Positions 1-9,488 are shown, numbered from the stretch's first letter. The stretch: DNA of 11,229 bases from Candidatus Rokubacteria bacterium RIFCSPLOWO2_02_FULL_72_37 (GCA_001790315.1 MGCE01000197.1:1-11229); one strand, 5' to 3'. Notes: generated by a model not told the origin, from the sequence alone. A program made the numbers and translations.

Positions 1-1
1 G

Positions 2-292
2 TTCCAGGCGGCCGTCGTGAAGATGCTCGTGCGCAAGACCGTGAAGGCGTCGCTGCGCCTCGGGGTCAAGCGCGTCGTGCTGACCGGCGGGGTGGCGGCC
101 AACGGGCCCCTGCGCGAGACGCTCGCCCGCGACGCCGCGGCGCACGGCATCCGGCTGCACGTGCCGCCGCGACGCCTCTGCACCGACAACGCGGCGATGA
201 TCGCCGCCGCGGGCGCCGCGCGCCTGGCCGCGGGCGTGCGTGCCGGGCTCACCCTGAACGCCCGGCCCGACTGGGCGCTCGAGGCCGTGTGA
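2..292 (+). CDS. tsaD: tRNA N6-adenosine threonylcarbamoyltransferase TsaD, C-terminal part (5' end outside window)
   Basis: This is the last ~96 residues of TsaD, which transfers the threonylcarbamoyl group from threonylcarbamoyl-AMP to A37 of ANN-decoding tRNAs (t6A), acting in the cytoplasm with TsaB and TsaE. The visible frame is open to the left window edge, so the start lies outside; the first in-frame ATG at 17 is internal. Recognition rests on the ASKHA-fold C-terminal signatures GGVAAN..LR and P..LCTDNAAMIA. In the second, the Asp is a known metal ligand of the family. The gene ends in TGA at 290-292, which overlaps the GTG start of the next gene (GTGA), so the two-component pair behind it is probably transcribed and translated together with it. 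Family assignment is firm; nothing can be said of the missing N-terminal HxxxH metal site. Confidence 0.93.
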   Translation, partial: FQAAVVKMLVRKTVKASLRLGVKRVVLTGGVAANGPLRETLARDAAAHGIRLHVPPRRLCTDNAAMIAAAGAARLAAGVRAGLTLNARPDWALEAV

Positions 293-1358
293 ACTACGAG
301 GCGGTCCTCGCCGGCCTGCCGGACGCCGTCATCGCGGTCGACACCGAGCTCCGCGTCGTGTTCTGGAACTCGGCGGCCGAGGTGCTGACCGAGCGCTCCG
401 CGCGCCGGGCGGTCGGGAAGTTCCTGAAGGAGCTCTTGCCGCCCGACGCCTCGGTCATCCGGCGCCTCGCCGAGACCCTCGCGACGGGCGAGAGCCGCTC
501 GGAGCCCGAGGGCATCGTGGAGCGCGGCGACCACCGGTCGGTGCCGGTGGGGATCGTGACCGCGCCGCTGTTCGGTCGCGACGGCAGCGTCGAGGCCGCC
601 GTCGCCGTGCTCCGCGACCTCTCGCGGATCCGCCAGCTCGAGGCCGAGGTGCGCCGCGGCGAGACGCTCGCGGCGGCGGGCCGGATGGCGGTCGGTCTCG
701 CCCACGAGGTCCGCAATCCGCTCGGCGCCATCCGCGGCGCGGTCCAGCTCCTGCGCCGCGAGCTCGGCGCCGATTCGCGCCTCACCGAGTACACGGACGT
801 GCTGCTCACCGAGGTGGACCGGGTGAACCGCATCATCGAGATGCTGGTCGATCTCGCGCGCCCGGTGCAGCTCCGGCCCGTCCCGCTCAACCTCCACCAG
901 CTCTTCGACCGTGTCGCGCTGATGAGCGAGGAGGCGGCGCGCGAGCGGGGGGTCACGATCGTGCGGCGCTACGACCCGAGCCTGCCGCCGATCCTCGGCG
1001 ACGAGGACCGCCTGCTCCAGGTGTTCCACAACCTCGTGCGCAACGCCCTCGACTCGATGAGCCGGGGCGGGCACCTCACCCTCACGACGCGCGTGAGCCT
1101 GAACCCGCTCTTCGGCAGGATGGACCTCGGCGCCGGGGCGCGCAACATGGTCGAGGCGCAGGTCGCGGACGAGGGCGCGGGCATCCCGGAGGCCGTGCGC
1201 GCGCGGATCTTCGACCCGTTCTTCACGACCAAGGACAAGGGCCTCGGTCTCGGGCTGGCGATCTGCCACCGGATCCTCGAGGAGCACCGGGGCGCGATCC
1301 AGGTCGACAGCGCCGAGGGACAGGGCACCGTCGTGACCTGCTTCCTCCCCATCGTAAA

Positions 1359-1362
<4 letters not shown>
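289..1362 (+). CDS. Soluble PAS-domain sensor histidine kinase, NtrB (GlnL)-like
   Basis: A 357-residue sensor kinase expected to autophosphorylate on His and pass the phosphate to the response regulator encoded next. No membrane segment or signal peptide is seen, so it should act in the cytoplasm like NtrB. Domains: PAS at about 1-112 (LPDAVIAVD, WNSAAE), HisKA at 125-190 with H139 in HEVRNP, and a HATPase_c domain with N-box N248/N252, G1 DEGAGIP at 294-300, F-box FDPFFTT at 308-314 and G2 GLGLGL at 318-323. The long stretch between N-box and G1 also occurs in NtrB proteins. GTG at 289 is chosen because it overlaps the tsaD stop as GTGA and has a GAGG four bases upstream. The stop overlaps the regulator gene. 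NtrB in the strict sense responds to GlnB, but no glnA or glnB lies in view, so the signal is unknown; the symbol is left blank. Confidence 0.88.
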
Positions 1363-2792
<1,430 letters not shown>

Positions 2793-2795
<3 letters not shown>

Positions 2796-2809
2796 CGCCG
2801 TGCCGGCCG

Positions 2810-2812
<3 letters not shown>
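2793..2812. other. 20-bp imperfect palindrome spanning the two convergent stop codons
   Basis: The response regulator and thiC converge with only 14 bp between stop codons. TGACG (2793-2797) and CGTCA (2808-2812) are inverted repeats that contain both stop codons, with a GCC/GGC-rich centre. It could form a small hairpin in either transcript, but there is no T-run on either side. It is therefore at best a weak, possibly bidirectional, termination or processing element. Confidence 0.25.
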
Positions 2813-4519
<1,707 letters not shown>

Positions 4520-4523
4520 CTGG

Positions 4524-4606
4524 CCTCCCTTCGCTGGCATTAACCAGGTCAGGTTCATGCGGTCGGCGGCGGCGAGCCGCCCTCTCAGCCCGGTTCCCCG
4601 AGCTCC
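4524..4606 (-). promoter_or_regulatory. TPP riboswitch (THI element) controlling thiC
   Basis: Read on the minus strand, this leader carries the conserved THI-box blocks: CTCGGGG at the 5' side, GGGCTGAGAGGG (pyrimidine-binding arm), then ATGAACCTGACCTGG, TTAATGCCAGCG and AAGGGAGG (pyrophosphate-binding arm and 3' P1 strand). The last block, GGGAGG at 4524-4529, is also the thiC Shine-Dalgarno, four bases before ATG 4519. Closing P1 with TPP bound would directly hide the ribosome binding site. This is the translational mode common in Gram-negative bacteria, and no T-run expression platform is present. The P3 region is short and GC-rich. Assignment is by sequence match to the known consensus; boundaries are approximate to a few bases. 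Confidence 0.95.
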
Positions 4607-4638
4607 CGCGGTTGTCCGAGACGCTTCGATCGACCGCC

Positions 4639-4667
4639 AGGGTACGCCCGATCGGGCGCGCGTTCAA
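4639..4667 (-). promoter_or_regulatory. Candidate sigma70-type promoter for thiC with a palindrome in its spacer
   Basis: On the minus strand TTGAAC (4667-4662) and TACCCT (4644-4639) are separated by exactly 17 bp. This predicts a transcript start near 4632, about 25 nt before the TPP aptamer. The spacer contains the perfect 14-bp palindrome CGCCCGATCGGGCG (4645-4658), a possible operator or, in the upstream gene's transcript, a weak hairpin lacking a T-run. Matches to consensus are 4/6 and 3/6. The placement directly before the riboswitch is what makes it credible. Confidence 0.45.
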
Positions 4668-4671
4668 GCGA

Positions 4672-4697
4672 CGGGTCAGTGGCTGCGGGTCAGTGGC
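4672..4697. repeat. 12-bp direct repeat at the 3' end of the ThDP-enzyme gene
   Basis: CGGGTCAGTGGC occurs at 4672-4683 and again at 4686-4697, a 14-nt period. The second copy includes the stop codon of the ThDP-enzyme gene (TCA at 4690-4692 on plus). It looks like a small slippage duplication at the gene end, with no evident function. Confidence 0.6.
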
Positions 4698-6306
4698 CCC
4701 CGTTCGTGTACGTGGGCGCGGCGACGCCGTCGATCGCGACGTTGACGCACGCCGGGCGCCCGGATGCGAGCGCGCGGGCGAGCGCCGGCTCGAGATCCTC
4801 GGGCCGCTCGACCAGCTCGCCGTGCCCGCCGAGCGCCGCGGCCACCAGGTCGTAGCGCGACGGGGCGAGCTCGCAGCCCACCGTGCGGGCGGCGCCGTAG
4901 TGCCGGACCTGGAGCTGGTGCTCCGCGTTCCAGCGCGCGTCGTTGCCGACCACGCTGACGAACGGCAGGCCGTAGCGGACGGCGGTGTCGAGCTCGAGGG
5001 CGTGGAAGCCGAAGGTCCCGTCGCCGAGCGCCGCGATCACGCGGCGCCCGGGCAGCGCGAGCCGCGCGGCGCACGCCATCGGCAAGGCACTCCCGATCGA
5101 GCCCGAGAGGCCGTTGATGAGGCGCGTCTCGGCCTCGAGGCCGGCCTGGATCCACTGGCCGAACTCGCCGCCGTCGGCGACGAGCACACCCCCGCCCGCG
5201 AGGAGGGGCTGGATCGCGGCGCACACGCGGAGCGGGTGGATCGGCCGGCGCGTCGACGCAGAGAGCGCGTCCCACTCCGCCGGCCGCGTCGTCCGCGCCG
5301 CGGCGATCGCCTCGCCCCAGGCGGCGTGGCGCCACGGGCGGCCACGCGCCGCCTCCGCGAGGCGATCCATCATCGCTGCCGGCTCGCCGGCGAGCGCGAG
5401 GGCGACGCGTCCACCCGGCCGGAGCGCGCCTGGATCGGCGTCGACCTGGACGAAGCGGCAGCCGGCCTGGAACGCGGGCGGCTCGCCGAAGCGCAGCGCG
5501 AAGTCGAGCTTCTTCCCGCAGAGGAGCACCAGGTCGGCGTCGGCGAGCCGCGTCGCCGCGCCGTGGAGCCAGGGATCGTTGGTGCCGCGCGGGCTCTCCA
5601 TCGGCAGCGCCGGGACGCCGGTGAGCCGCGAGAAGCGCTCGACCGCCGCGCGGCGGAGCGGCCGCGCCATCGCGGGCCCGAGCAGGATCAGCGGGCGCTC
5701 CGCGTCCGCGAGCAGCGCGAGCGCCCCGGCGATCGCCGCCTCACCGGGCGGTGCGGCGTCCGGAGCTCCGGCCGCCGCGCCGGCGGCGCTCGCGGCATCG
5801 TCCACGCGCGCCTCGAGGAGGTCTCCGGGCAGGCTCACGTGCACCGGTCCCGGGCGGCCTCGCCGCGCGATCTCGAGGGCGCGCGCCACGTCCTCGCCGA
5901 GCCGCGCCGCCTCGCTCGCGGCCCAGGCCGCTTTGGTGACCGGCCGCGCCGCGCCCACCTGGTCGATTTCCTGGAAGGCGCCGCGTCCCGCCTGGGCGCG
6001 CGGTGAGGCGCCGCTCAGGAGCACGACGGGCGACTCCGCCATCGAGGCGCCGTACAGCGCGGAGACGGCGTTCAGGTGGCCGGGCCCCGCGGTCACGAGC
6101 GCGACGCCGGGGCGCTCGGTGAGCCGTCCCCAGGCGTCCGCCATGTGGACCGCCGCGGCCTCGTGCCGCGTGTGGACGATCTCGACGCCGCGGCCGAGCG
6201 TCGCGTCGTAGATGGCCAGGATCTGGTTGCCGGACAGCGAGAAGAGCGTCCGGACGCCAGCGGCCACGAGCGCGTCCACCACCAGATCGGCGCCTCTGCG
6301 GGTCAT
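4690..6306 (-). CDS. Thiamine-diphosphate-dependent enzyme (acetolactate synthase/benzoylformate decarboxylase superfamily)
   Basis: A 538-residue soluble enzyme with the three-domain POX/DC architecture: N-terminal PYR domain (about 1-165), central domain (about 190-320) and C-terminal PP domain (about 355-530). E49 in HTRHEAAAVHMADA is the conserved Glu that activates the ThDP aminopyrimidine. GPGHLNAV at 74-81 is the family glycine loop. The cofactor phosphate/Mg motif runs from GDG (428-430) to N455 in VVGND. Such enzymes cleave or form C-C bonds next to a carbonyl (2-oxoacid decarboxylation, carboligation, acyl-CoA lyase chemistry). The substrate cannot be read from sequence, and it is not a clear IlvB because no ilvN-type small subunit gene adjoins. 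Start ATG 6306 is supported by the family N-terminus; no strong Shine-Dalgarno is seen. It lies upstream of thiC on the same strand with about 84 bp between its stop and the riboswitch, so read-through into thiC is possible. Confidence 0.87.
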   Translation of the reverse strand: MTRRGADLVVDALVAAGVRTLFSLSGNQILAIYDATLGRGVEIVHTRHEAAAVHMADAWGRLTERPGVALVTAGPGHLNAVSALYGASMAESPVVLLSGASPRAQAGRGAFQEIDQVGAARPVTKAAWAASEAARLGEDVARALEIARRGRPGPVHVSLPGDLLEARVDDAASAAGAAAGAPDAAPPGEAAIAGALALLADAERPLILLGPAMARPLRRAAVERFSRLTGVPALPMESPRGTNDPWLHGAATRLADADLVLLCGKKLDFALRFGEPPAFQAGCRFVQVDADPGALRPGGRVALALAGEPAAMMDRLAEAARGRPWRHAAWGEAIAAARTTRPAEWDALSASTRRPIHPLRVCAAIQPLLAGGGVLVADGGEFGQWIQAGLEAETRLINGLSGSIGSALPMACAARLALPGRRVIAALGDGTFGFHALELDTAVRYGLPFVSVVGNDARWNAEHQLQVRHYGAARTVGCELAPSRYDLVAAALGGHGELVERPEDLEPALARALASGRPACVNVAIDGVAAPTYTNGGH

Positions 6307-6317
6307 CGGCGGGCTCA

Positions 6318-6346
6318 GGGGTACTACGGCGGCCGGCCTGAGTCAA
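6318..6346 (-). promoter_or_regulatory. Candidate promoter for the ThDP-enzyme gene
   Basis: On the minus strand TTGACT (6346-6341) is followed after 17 bp by TACCCC (6323-6318). The expected start is near 6311, only a few bases from ATG 6306, so the message would be almost leaderless. That is consistent with the absence of a Shine-Dalgarno. The -10 is weak. An inverted repeat CTCAGG (6314-6319)/CCTGAG (6337-6342) spans the same interval and could be a regulator site. Confidence 0.35.
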
Positions 6347-6349
6347 TCG

Positions 6350-6358
6350 TGCTATCAT
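6350..6358 (+). promoter_or_regulatory. Candidate extended -10 promoter for the LLM/hydrolase/SDR operon
   Basis: TGCTATCAT is an extended -10 (TGn plus TATCAT, 5/6 to consensus) and the only A/T-rich hexamer in the divergent gap. No good -35 is seen 16-18 bp upstream, as is tolerated by extended -10 promoters. A transcript start near 6365 would give a leader of about 17 nt containing GAGG (6373-6376) before ATG 6382. Confidence 0.45.
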
Positions 6359-6381
6359 CACGCGCGATCCGCGAGGACCTC

Positions 6382-7581
6382 ATGAAGATTTGCTTCTTCC
6401 ATCTCATGCCGTACCGCTTCCTGCCAGCGGACTTCGAGACGCGCTACCGGTCCGTCTGGGTGGACGTGCCCCACAGCCTCTTCGACCCCGAGAAATGCCG
6501 CGGGCTCTACCAGGAGTACCTCGACGAGCTCGAGTTCGCGGAAGCCGAGGGCTTCGACGGGCTCTGCGTGAACGAGCACCACAACAACGCGTACGGGCTC
6601 ATGCCGTCGCCGAACCTCATGGCGGCGGCACTGACGCGGCGGACGTCGCGCGCGGCGCTCGTCGTGCTCGGCGCGAGCCTCGCCGCCTACAATCCGCCGC
6701 TCCGCGTCGCCGAGGAGTTCGCGATGCTCGATCTGCTCTCGGGCGGCCGGCTCGTGGCCGGGTTTCCCGTCGGCACGTCGATGGACATGAACTTCGCGTA
6801 CGGGATCGACCCGGCGACGCTCCGCGACCGGTACTACGAGGCGCACGACCTCGTGGTGCAGGCGTGGACCCGGCAGGAGGTCTTCGCCTTCAACGGCAAG
6901 TACACCCAGGTGCGGTACGCGAACATCTGGCCCCAGCCCCTGCAGAAGCCCCACCCGCCCGTGTGGATCCCCGGTGGCGGGAGCCTCGAGACCTGGGAGT
7001 GGACAGCGAAGCTCGACTACGTCTATTGCTACCTGTCGTACTACGGCTACAAGCGCGGGCGCGCCATCATGGACGGCTTCTGGGACGCGATCGGCGCGCT
7101 CGGTGCCGACGACAACCCCTACCGGGCCGGGTTCCTCCAGCTCGTCTGCGTCGCGGACACGGACGCCGAGGCCGAGCGCCTCTACTTCGAGCACGTGCAC
7201 TACTTCTACCAGAAGTGCCTCAACGTCTGGGAGGGCTTCGCCGAGGCGCCCGGCTACCGCACGCTCAAGACGCTCCAGGCCGGCGTGCGGCCGCAGGTGG
7301 GCGGAGAAGCCAGGAAGATCCGCCAGTCGCTCGACTGGGGGAAGTATCTCGATCAGGGCTACGTGATCGCCGGCAGCCCCGCGACGGTGCGCCAGCAGCT
7401 CACCGAGTGCATCCGGAGCCTCCGGGTCGGCCACTTGATGGTGCTGCTGCAGATCGGCTCGATGCCGAAGGACCTCGCCCTCCACAACACCGCGCTCTTC
7501 GCGCGCGAGGTCATGCCGCACGTGCGCGAGCTCTGGCCCGGCTACAAGGACCGCTGGTGGCCCAGCGGCGGTGCGAGCTGA
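6382..7581 (+). CDS. LLM-class flavin-dependent oxidoreductase (bacterial luciferase-like monooxygenase)
   Basis: A 399-residue cytosolic TIM-barrel flavoprotein of the luciferase-like monooxygenase superfamily, which uses reduced FMN (or F420 in some members) to oxidise small organic substrates. Visible family marks: E65-H66-H67 in CVNEHHNNAYGLMPSPN, the strand-turn NPPLRVAEEFAMLDLLSGGRLVAGFPVGTS at about 104-133 that shapes the flavin pocket, and PVWIPGGGS at about 193-201. The long open frame extends upstream to 6076, but that part runs through the divergent neighbour. ATG 6382 has GAGG five bases before it and opens with MKICFFHLMPYRF, which fits the family start. First gene of an apparent operon with an alpha/beta-hydrolase-fold protein and an SDR enzyme. 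This trio suggests oxidation then ring or ester processing of an organic acid or xenobiotic, but the substrate is unknown. No partner flavin reductase gene is in view. Confidence 0.9.
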   Translation: MKICFFHLMPYRFLPADFETRYRSVWVDVPHSLFDPEKCRGLYQEYLDELEFAEAEGFDGLCVNEHHNNAYGLMPSPNLMAAALTRRTSRAALVVLGASLAAYNPPLRVAEEFAMLDLLSGGRLVAGFPVGTSMDMNFAYGIDPATLRDRYYEAHDLVVQAWTRQEVFAFNGKYTQVRYANIWPQPLQKPHPPVWIPGGGSLETWEWTAKLDYVYCYLSYYGYKRGRAIMDGFWDAIGALGADDNPYRAGFLQLVCVADTDAEAERLYFEHVHYFYQKCLNVWEGFAEAPGYRTLKTLQAGVRPQVGGEARKIRQSLDWGKYLDQGYVIAGSPATVRQQLTECIRSLRVGHLMVLLQIGSMPKDLALHNTALFAREVMPHVRELWPGYKDRWWPSGGAS

Positions 7582-7596
7582 GGCCGTTCGACGGCC
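7582..7596 (+). other. Small intercistronic hairpin between the LLM and hydrolase genes
   Basis: GGCCGT (7582-7587) and ACGGCC (7591-7596) form a six-bp stem with a three-base TCG loop directly after the LLM stop codon. No T-run follows, so it is not an intrinsic terminator. It may protect or process the message between the first and second genes, or be chance in such GC-rich DNA. Confidence 0.3.
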
Positions 7597-7612
7597 GAGG
7601 CGAGCGGTGACA

Positions 7613-8395
7613 ATGATCGAAGACAGGATTGTCGAGATCCGGGACGGCGCCGTGGCCTTCCGCGTGCTCTCCGCGGGGCGGGGGACGCCGCTCGTCTACT
7701 TCCACTCGTTCCACGAGCGCGGCGGCTTCCCGCCCTTTCTCGAGCGCCTCGCCGCGCGCTACACGGTGTACGCCCCGTTCCATCCCGGCGTGCAGGGGTC
7801 GCGCGGCGTCGAGACGCTCGACGACGTCCTGGACCTCGTGCTCGGCTACGACGAGCTCCTCGACCGGCTCGGCCTGGCCTCGGCGCACCTCGTGGGCCAC
7901 TTCTTCGGCGGGATGGTGGCCGCCGAGCTGGCCGCGACGCTGCCGCACCGGGCCTCACGGCTGGTCCTCGTGTCCCCGCTCGGGCTCTGGCGGGACGACG
8001 CTCCGCCGGCCGACGTCGTGATCCTGCCGGCCGAGGACCTGCCGGCGGTGCTCTGGGCCGATCCCGCGGCTCCTGTCGCGCGCGCCTGGGCGGCGCTGCC
8101 GTCGGACGAGGCAGCGAACGTCGCGGCCCAGCTCGAGTCGATCCAGCGCCGCGCGGCGATGGCCAAGTTCGTCTGGCCGATCCCGGACAAGGGAATCAAG
8201 CGGCGGCTCCACCGGATCGCGGCGCCGACGCTCCTGCTCTGGGGCGAGGCCGACCGCGCCAACCCGGTGGTGTACGCGGAGGAATGGCAGCGCCGCGTCA
8301 AAGGCGCGGCCCTGCGGCTCTCGCCCGGGGGCCACATGCTGCTCCACGAGGCTCCTGAGGCGGCGTCGGCCGTCGTTTCGGAGTTCCTCGGGTGA
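7613..8395 (+). CDS. Alpha/beta-hydrolase-fold protein with the nucleophile serine replaced by phenylalanine
   Basis: A 260-residue protein of the alpha/beta-hydrolase fold. The core strand and cap pattern are intact (PLVYFHSF at 26-33, RLVLVSPLG at 116-124, PTLLLWGEADRANP at 205-218, GGHMLLHEAPE at 239-249), giving the expected acid D214 and base H241. The nucleophile elbow, normally G-H-S-x-G-G in this group, reads G95-H96-F97-F98-G99-G100, with F97 encoded by TTC at 7901-7903. One base change (T7902 to C) would restore serine. The HG oxyanion motif is also altered to FHSF. Either the protein has lost hydrolase activity, uses other chemistry, or the base is a sequencing or assembly error. 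Start: ATG 7613 is taken. GTG 7607 is a real alternative because GAGG (7597-7600) lies six bases before it. The gene is 31 bp downstream of the LLM gene and overlaps the SDR gene by four bases. Confidence 0.85.
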   Translation: MIEDRIVEIRDGAVAFRVLSAGRGTPLVYFHSFHERGGFPPFLERLAARYTVYAPFHPGVQGSRGVETLDDVLDLVLGYDELLDRLGLASAHLVGHFFGGMVAAELAATLPHRASRLVLVSPLGLWRDDAPPADVVILPAEDLPAVLWADPAAPVARAWAALPSDEAANVAAQLESIQRRAAMAKFVWPIPDKGIKRRLHRIAAPTLLLWGEADRANPVVYAEEWQRRVKGAALRLSPGGHMLLHEAPEAASAVVSEFLG

Positions 8396-9177
8396 CGCTC
8401 CTGGCGGGCAGCGCCGTCGTCACGGGGGGCGGCTCGGGCATCGGTCGCGCCATCGCCGTCGCCCTCGCGGCCCGGGGCGCTGCCGTCGCGGTCGTCGATC
8501 TCCTGCCCGAGGGAGCCCGCGAGACCGTCGCGGCGATCACTGCCGGGGGTGGGCGTGCGGCGCTCGTCCAGGCCGACGTGAGCCGCTGGGAGGACGTCGA
8601 TCGCGCCGTCGGCACGGCGGTCCGGGAGCTCGGACCGCTCGGGATCCTCGTCAACGGCGCGGGCATCCTCGACGGCTACGAGCCGGGCGCGAGCATGTCG
8701 CCGGCGCTCTGGGAGCGCGTGATCGCGATCAACCTCACGGGGAGCTTCCTGGCCTGCCGCCGCGCGCTCGCCGAGCTGCTGCCGCAGGGGGCGGGCCGCA
8801 TCGTGAACATCGCCTCGGTCGCCGGACTGGTCGGCTCGGGCGGCGGGCCCGCCTACACGGCGTCCAAACACGGCGTCGTCGGGCTCACACGTCAGCTCGC
8901 CATCACGTATGCCGCGCAAGGCGTCACCGTCAACGCGATCTGCCCGGGCGTGATCGCCACCGCCCTCCGGGCCAACTCGACGCGGATCCTCGGCGCCGAC
9001 GCGCCCGTGATGCGGGGCGTGGGCGGCGACGAGGCCGCGATGCGCGCGATCACCCCCGCGGGGCGTCGCGGCACCCTCGAGGAAGTGGCCGCGGCGGCCT
9101 GCTACCTGGTGAGCGAAGAGGCCGCGTACGTCACCGGACAGACGCTGGTCGTCGATGGAGGCTGGACCGCCCGATGA
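8392..9177 (+). CDS. Classical short-chain dehydrogenase/reductase (SDR), probably NAD(H)-dependent
   Basis: A 261-residue Rossmann-fold oxidoreductase. Motifs in order: TGGGSGIG at 11-18 (cofactor glycine motif), D36 at the end of the second strand (favours NAD over NADP), NGAG at 88-91, and the catalytic tetrad N114, S142, Y155, K159 (YTASK). PG at 185-186 and the C-terminal YVTGQTLVVDGG follow, all in their usual spacing. FabG-like and sugar/alcohol dehydrogenases share this pattern, so the substrate stays open. In this operon it probably oxidises or reduces an alcohol/ketone intermediate produced by the flavin oxidoreductase. GTG 8392 is chosen because it overlaps the hydrolase stop as GTGA, indicating coupling. 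The message is closed by the terminator 12 bases beyond the stop codon. Confidence 0.92.
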   Translation: MTLLAGSAVVTGGGSGIGRAIAVALAARGAAVAVVDLLPEGARETVAAITAGGGRAALVQADVSRWEDVDRAVGTAVRELGPLGILVNGAGILDGYEPGASMSPALWERVIAINLTGSFLACRRALAELLPQGAGRIVNIASVAGLVGSGGGPAYTASKHGVVGLTRQLAITYAAQGVTVNAICPGVIATALRANSTRILGADAPVMRGVGGDEAAMRAITPAGRRGTLEEVAAAACYLVSEEAAYVTGQTLVVDGGWTAR

Positions 9178-9188
9178 TCAAGCGCCCT

Positions 9189-9209
9189 ATACCCCAGTGG
9201 GGTATTTTT
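9189..9209 (+). terminator. Rho-independent terminator of the LLM/hydrolase/SDR operon
   Basis: ATACCCC (9189-9195) and GGGGTAT (9199-9205) form a perfect seven-bp stem with an AGT loop, followed by a five-T run ending at 9209. It begins 12 bp after the SDR stop codon, as expected for the operon end. Confidence 0.85.
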
Positions 9210-9246
9210 CGGACGGGCGCGAAGCCCCAAGGGATGGTATTTCCGC

Positions 9247-9323
9247 TTTTCCTCCCCTCGTACATGTGGTAGTAATACCCCCGGGCAAGGGCGCTTGGCG
9301 TACCACCACAAGGAGGAGGGAAG
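9247..9323 (+). promoter_or_regulatory. Structured leader able to sequester the Shine-Dalgarno of the half-SWIB gene
   Basis: Hand pairing shows a long hairpin. TTTTCCTCC (9247-9255) pairs with GGAGGGAAG (9315-9323; nine bp, two G-U), and CCT (9256-9258) with AGG (9311-9313) across a one-base bulge at A9314. TGTGGTAGTA (9265-9274) pairs with TACCACCACA (9301-9310) with one A-C mismatch, and CAAG/CTTG (9286-9289/9294-9297) can close the tip. Together these bury the whole AGGAGGAGGG ribosome binding site. A weak extended -10, TGGTATTTC (9235-9243), would start the transcript near 9250, which would trim the outer strand. The family is not recognised as any known riboswitch. It could be an RNA thermometer, a protein-binding autoregulatory site or a stabilising structure. 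Confidence 0.5.
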
Positions 9324-9326
9324 CAC

Positions 9327-9488
9327 ATGGCGAAGGCGAAGAAGGCGTTCGGGGGGTACTCGATCTGCTTCAAGGGGTGCAAGGACACGCTGGAGTCCGT
9401 CTTCGGGGGCGCGCCGATCGGGCCGTCCGACATGACGAAGAAGATCTGGGGCTACGTGAAGCGGAAGAAGCTCGCCGGCAAGAAGTAA
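9327..9488 (+). CDS. Small lysine-rich protein resembling half of a SWIB/MDM2 domain
   Basis: A 53-residue protein with a very strong Shine-Dalgarno (AGGAGGAGGG at 9311-9320, six bases before ATG) and a TAA stop. The sequence has a short basic start (MAKAKK), then FGGYSICFKGCK with C14 and C18. It ends in a segment at about 20-49 (TLESVFGG, PSDMTKKIWGYVKRKKL) that matches by eye the repeat unit of SWIB/MDM2 domains (L..VFG......MTK..W.YIK...L). A full SWIB domain is about 75-80 residues and contains two such units; here there is one. It has 12 Lys and one Arg against three acidic residues, so nucleic-acid binding is plausible but not shown. The gene stands alone between two intrinsic terminators, implying its own transcript, and its ribosome binding site suggests high output. 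Confidence that it is a real gene is high; the SWIB relation is inference from the motif. Confidence 0.8.
   Translation: MAKAKKAFGGYSICFKGCKDTLESVFGGAPIGPSDMTKKIWGYVKRKKLAGKK

Noticed and set aside
4612..6006. 464-codon plus-strand frame opposite the ThDP-enzyme gene
   Set aside because: Shadow of a gene with intact ThDP motifs; the product is Arg-rich with no recognisable features.
6076..6381. N-terminal extension of the LLM oxidoreductase frame
   Set aside because: It runs antisense through the start of the divergent ThDP-enzyme gene; ATG 6382 has an RBS and the family start.
9283..9300. Possible sigma54 -24/-12 promoter before the small gene (GGGC...CTTGG)
   Set aside because: The spacing and the required GG/GC doublets do not fit TGGCAC-N5-TTGC, and the segment is better explained as the tip of the leader hairpin.
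9131..9433. 100-codon minus-strand frame across the SDR terminator and the small gene
   Set aside because: It spans an intrinsic terminator and the antisense of the 53-residue gene, with no RBS or motif.
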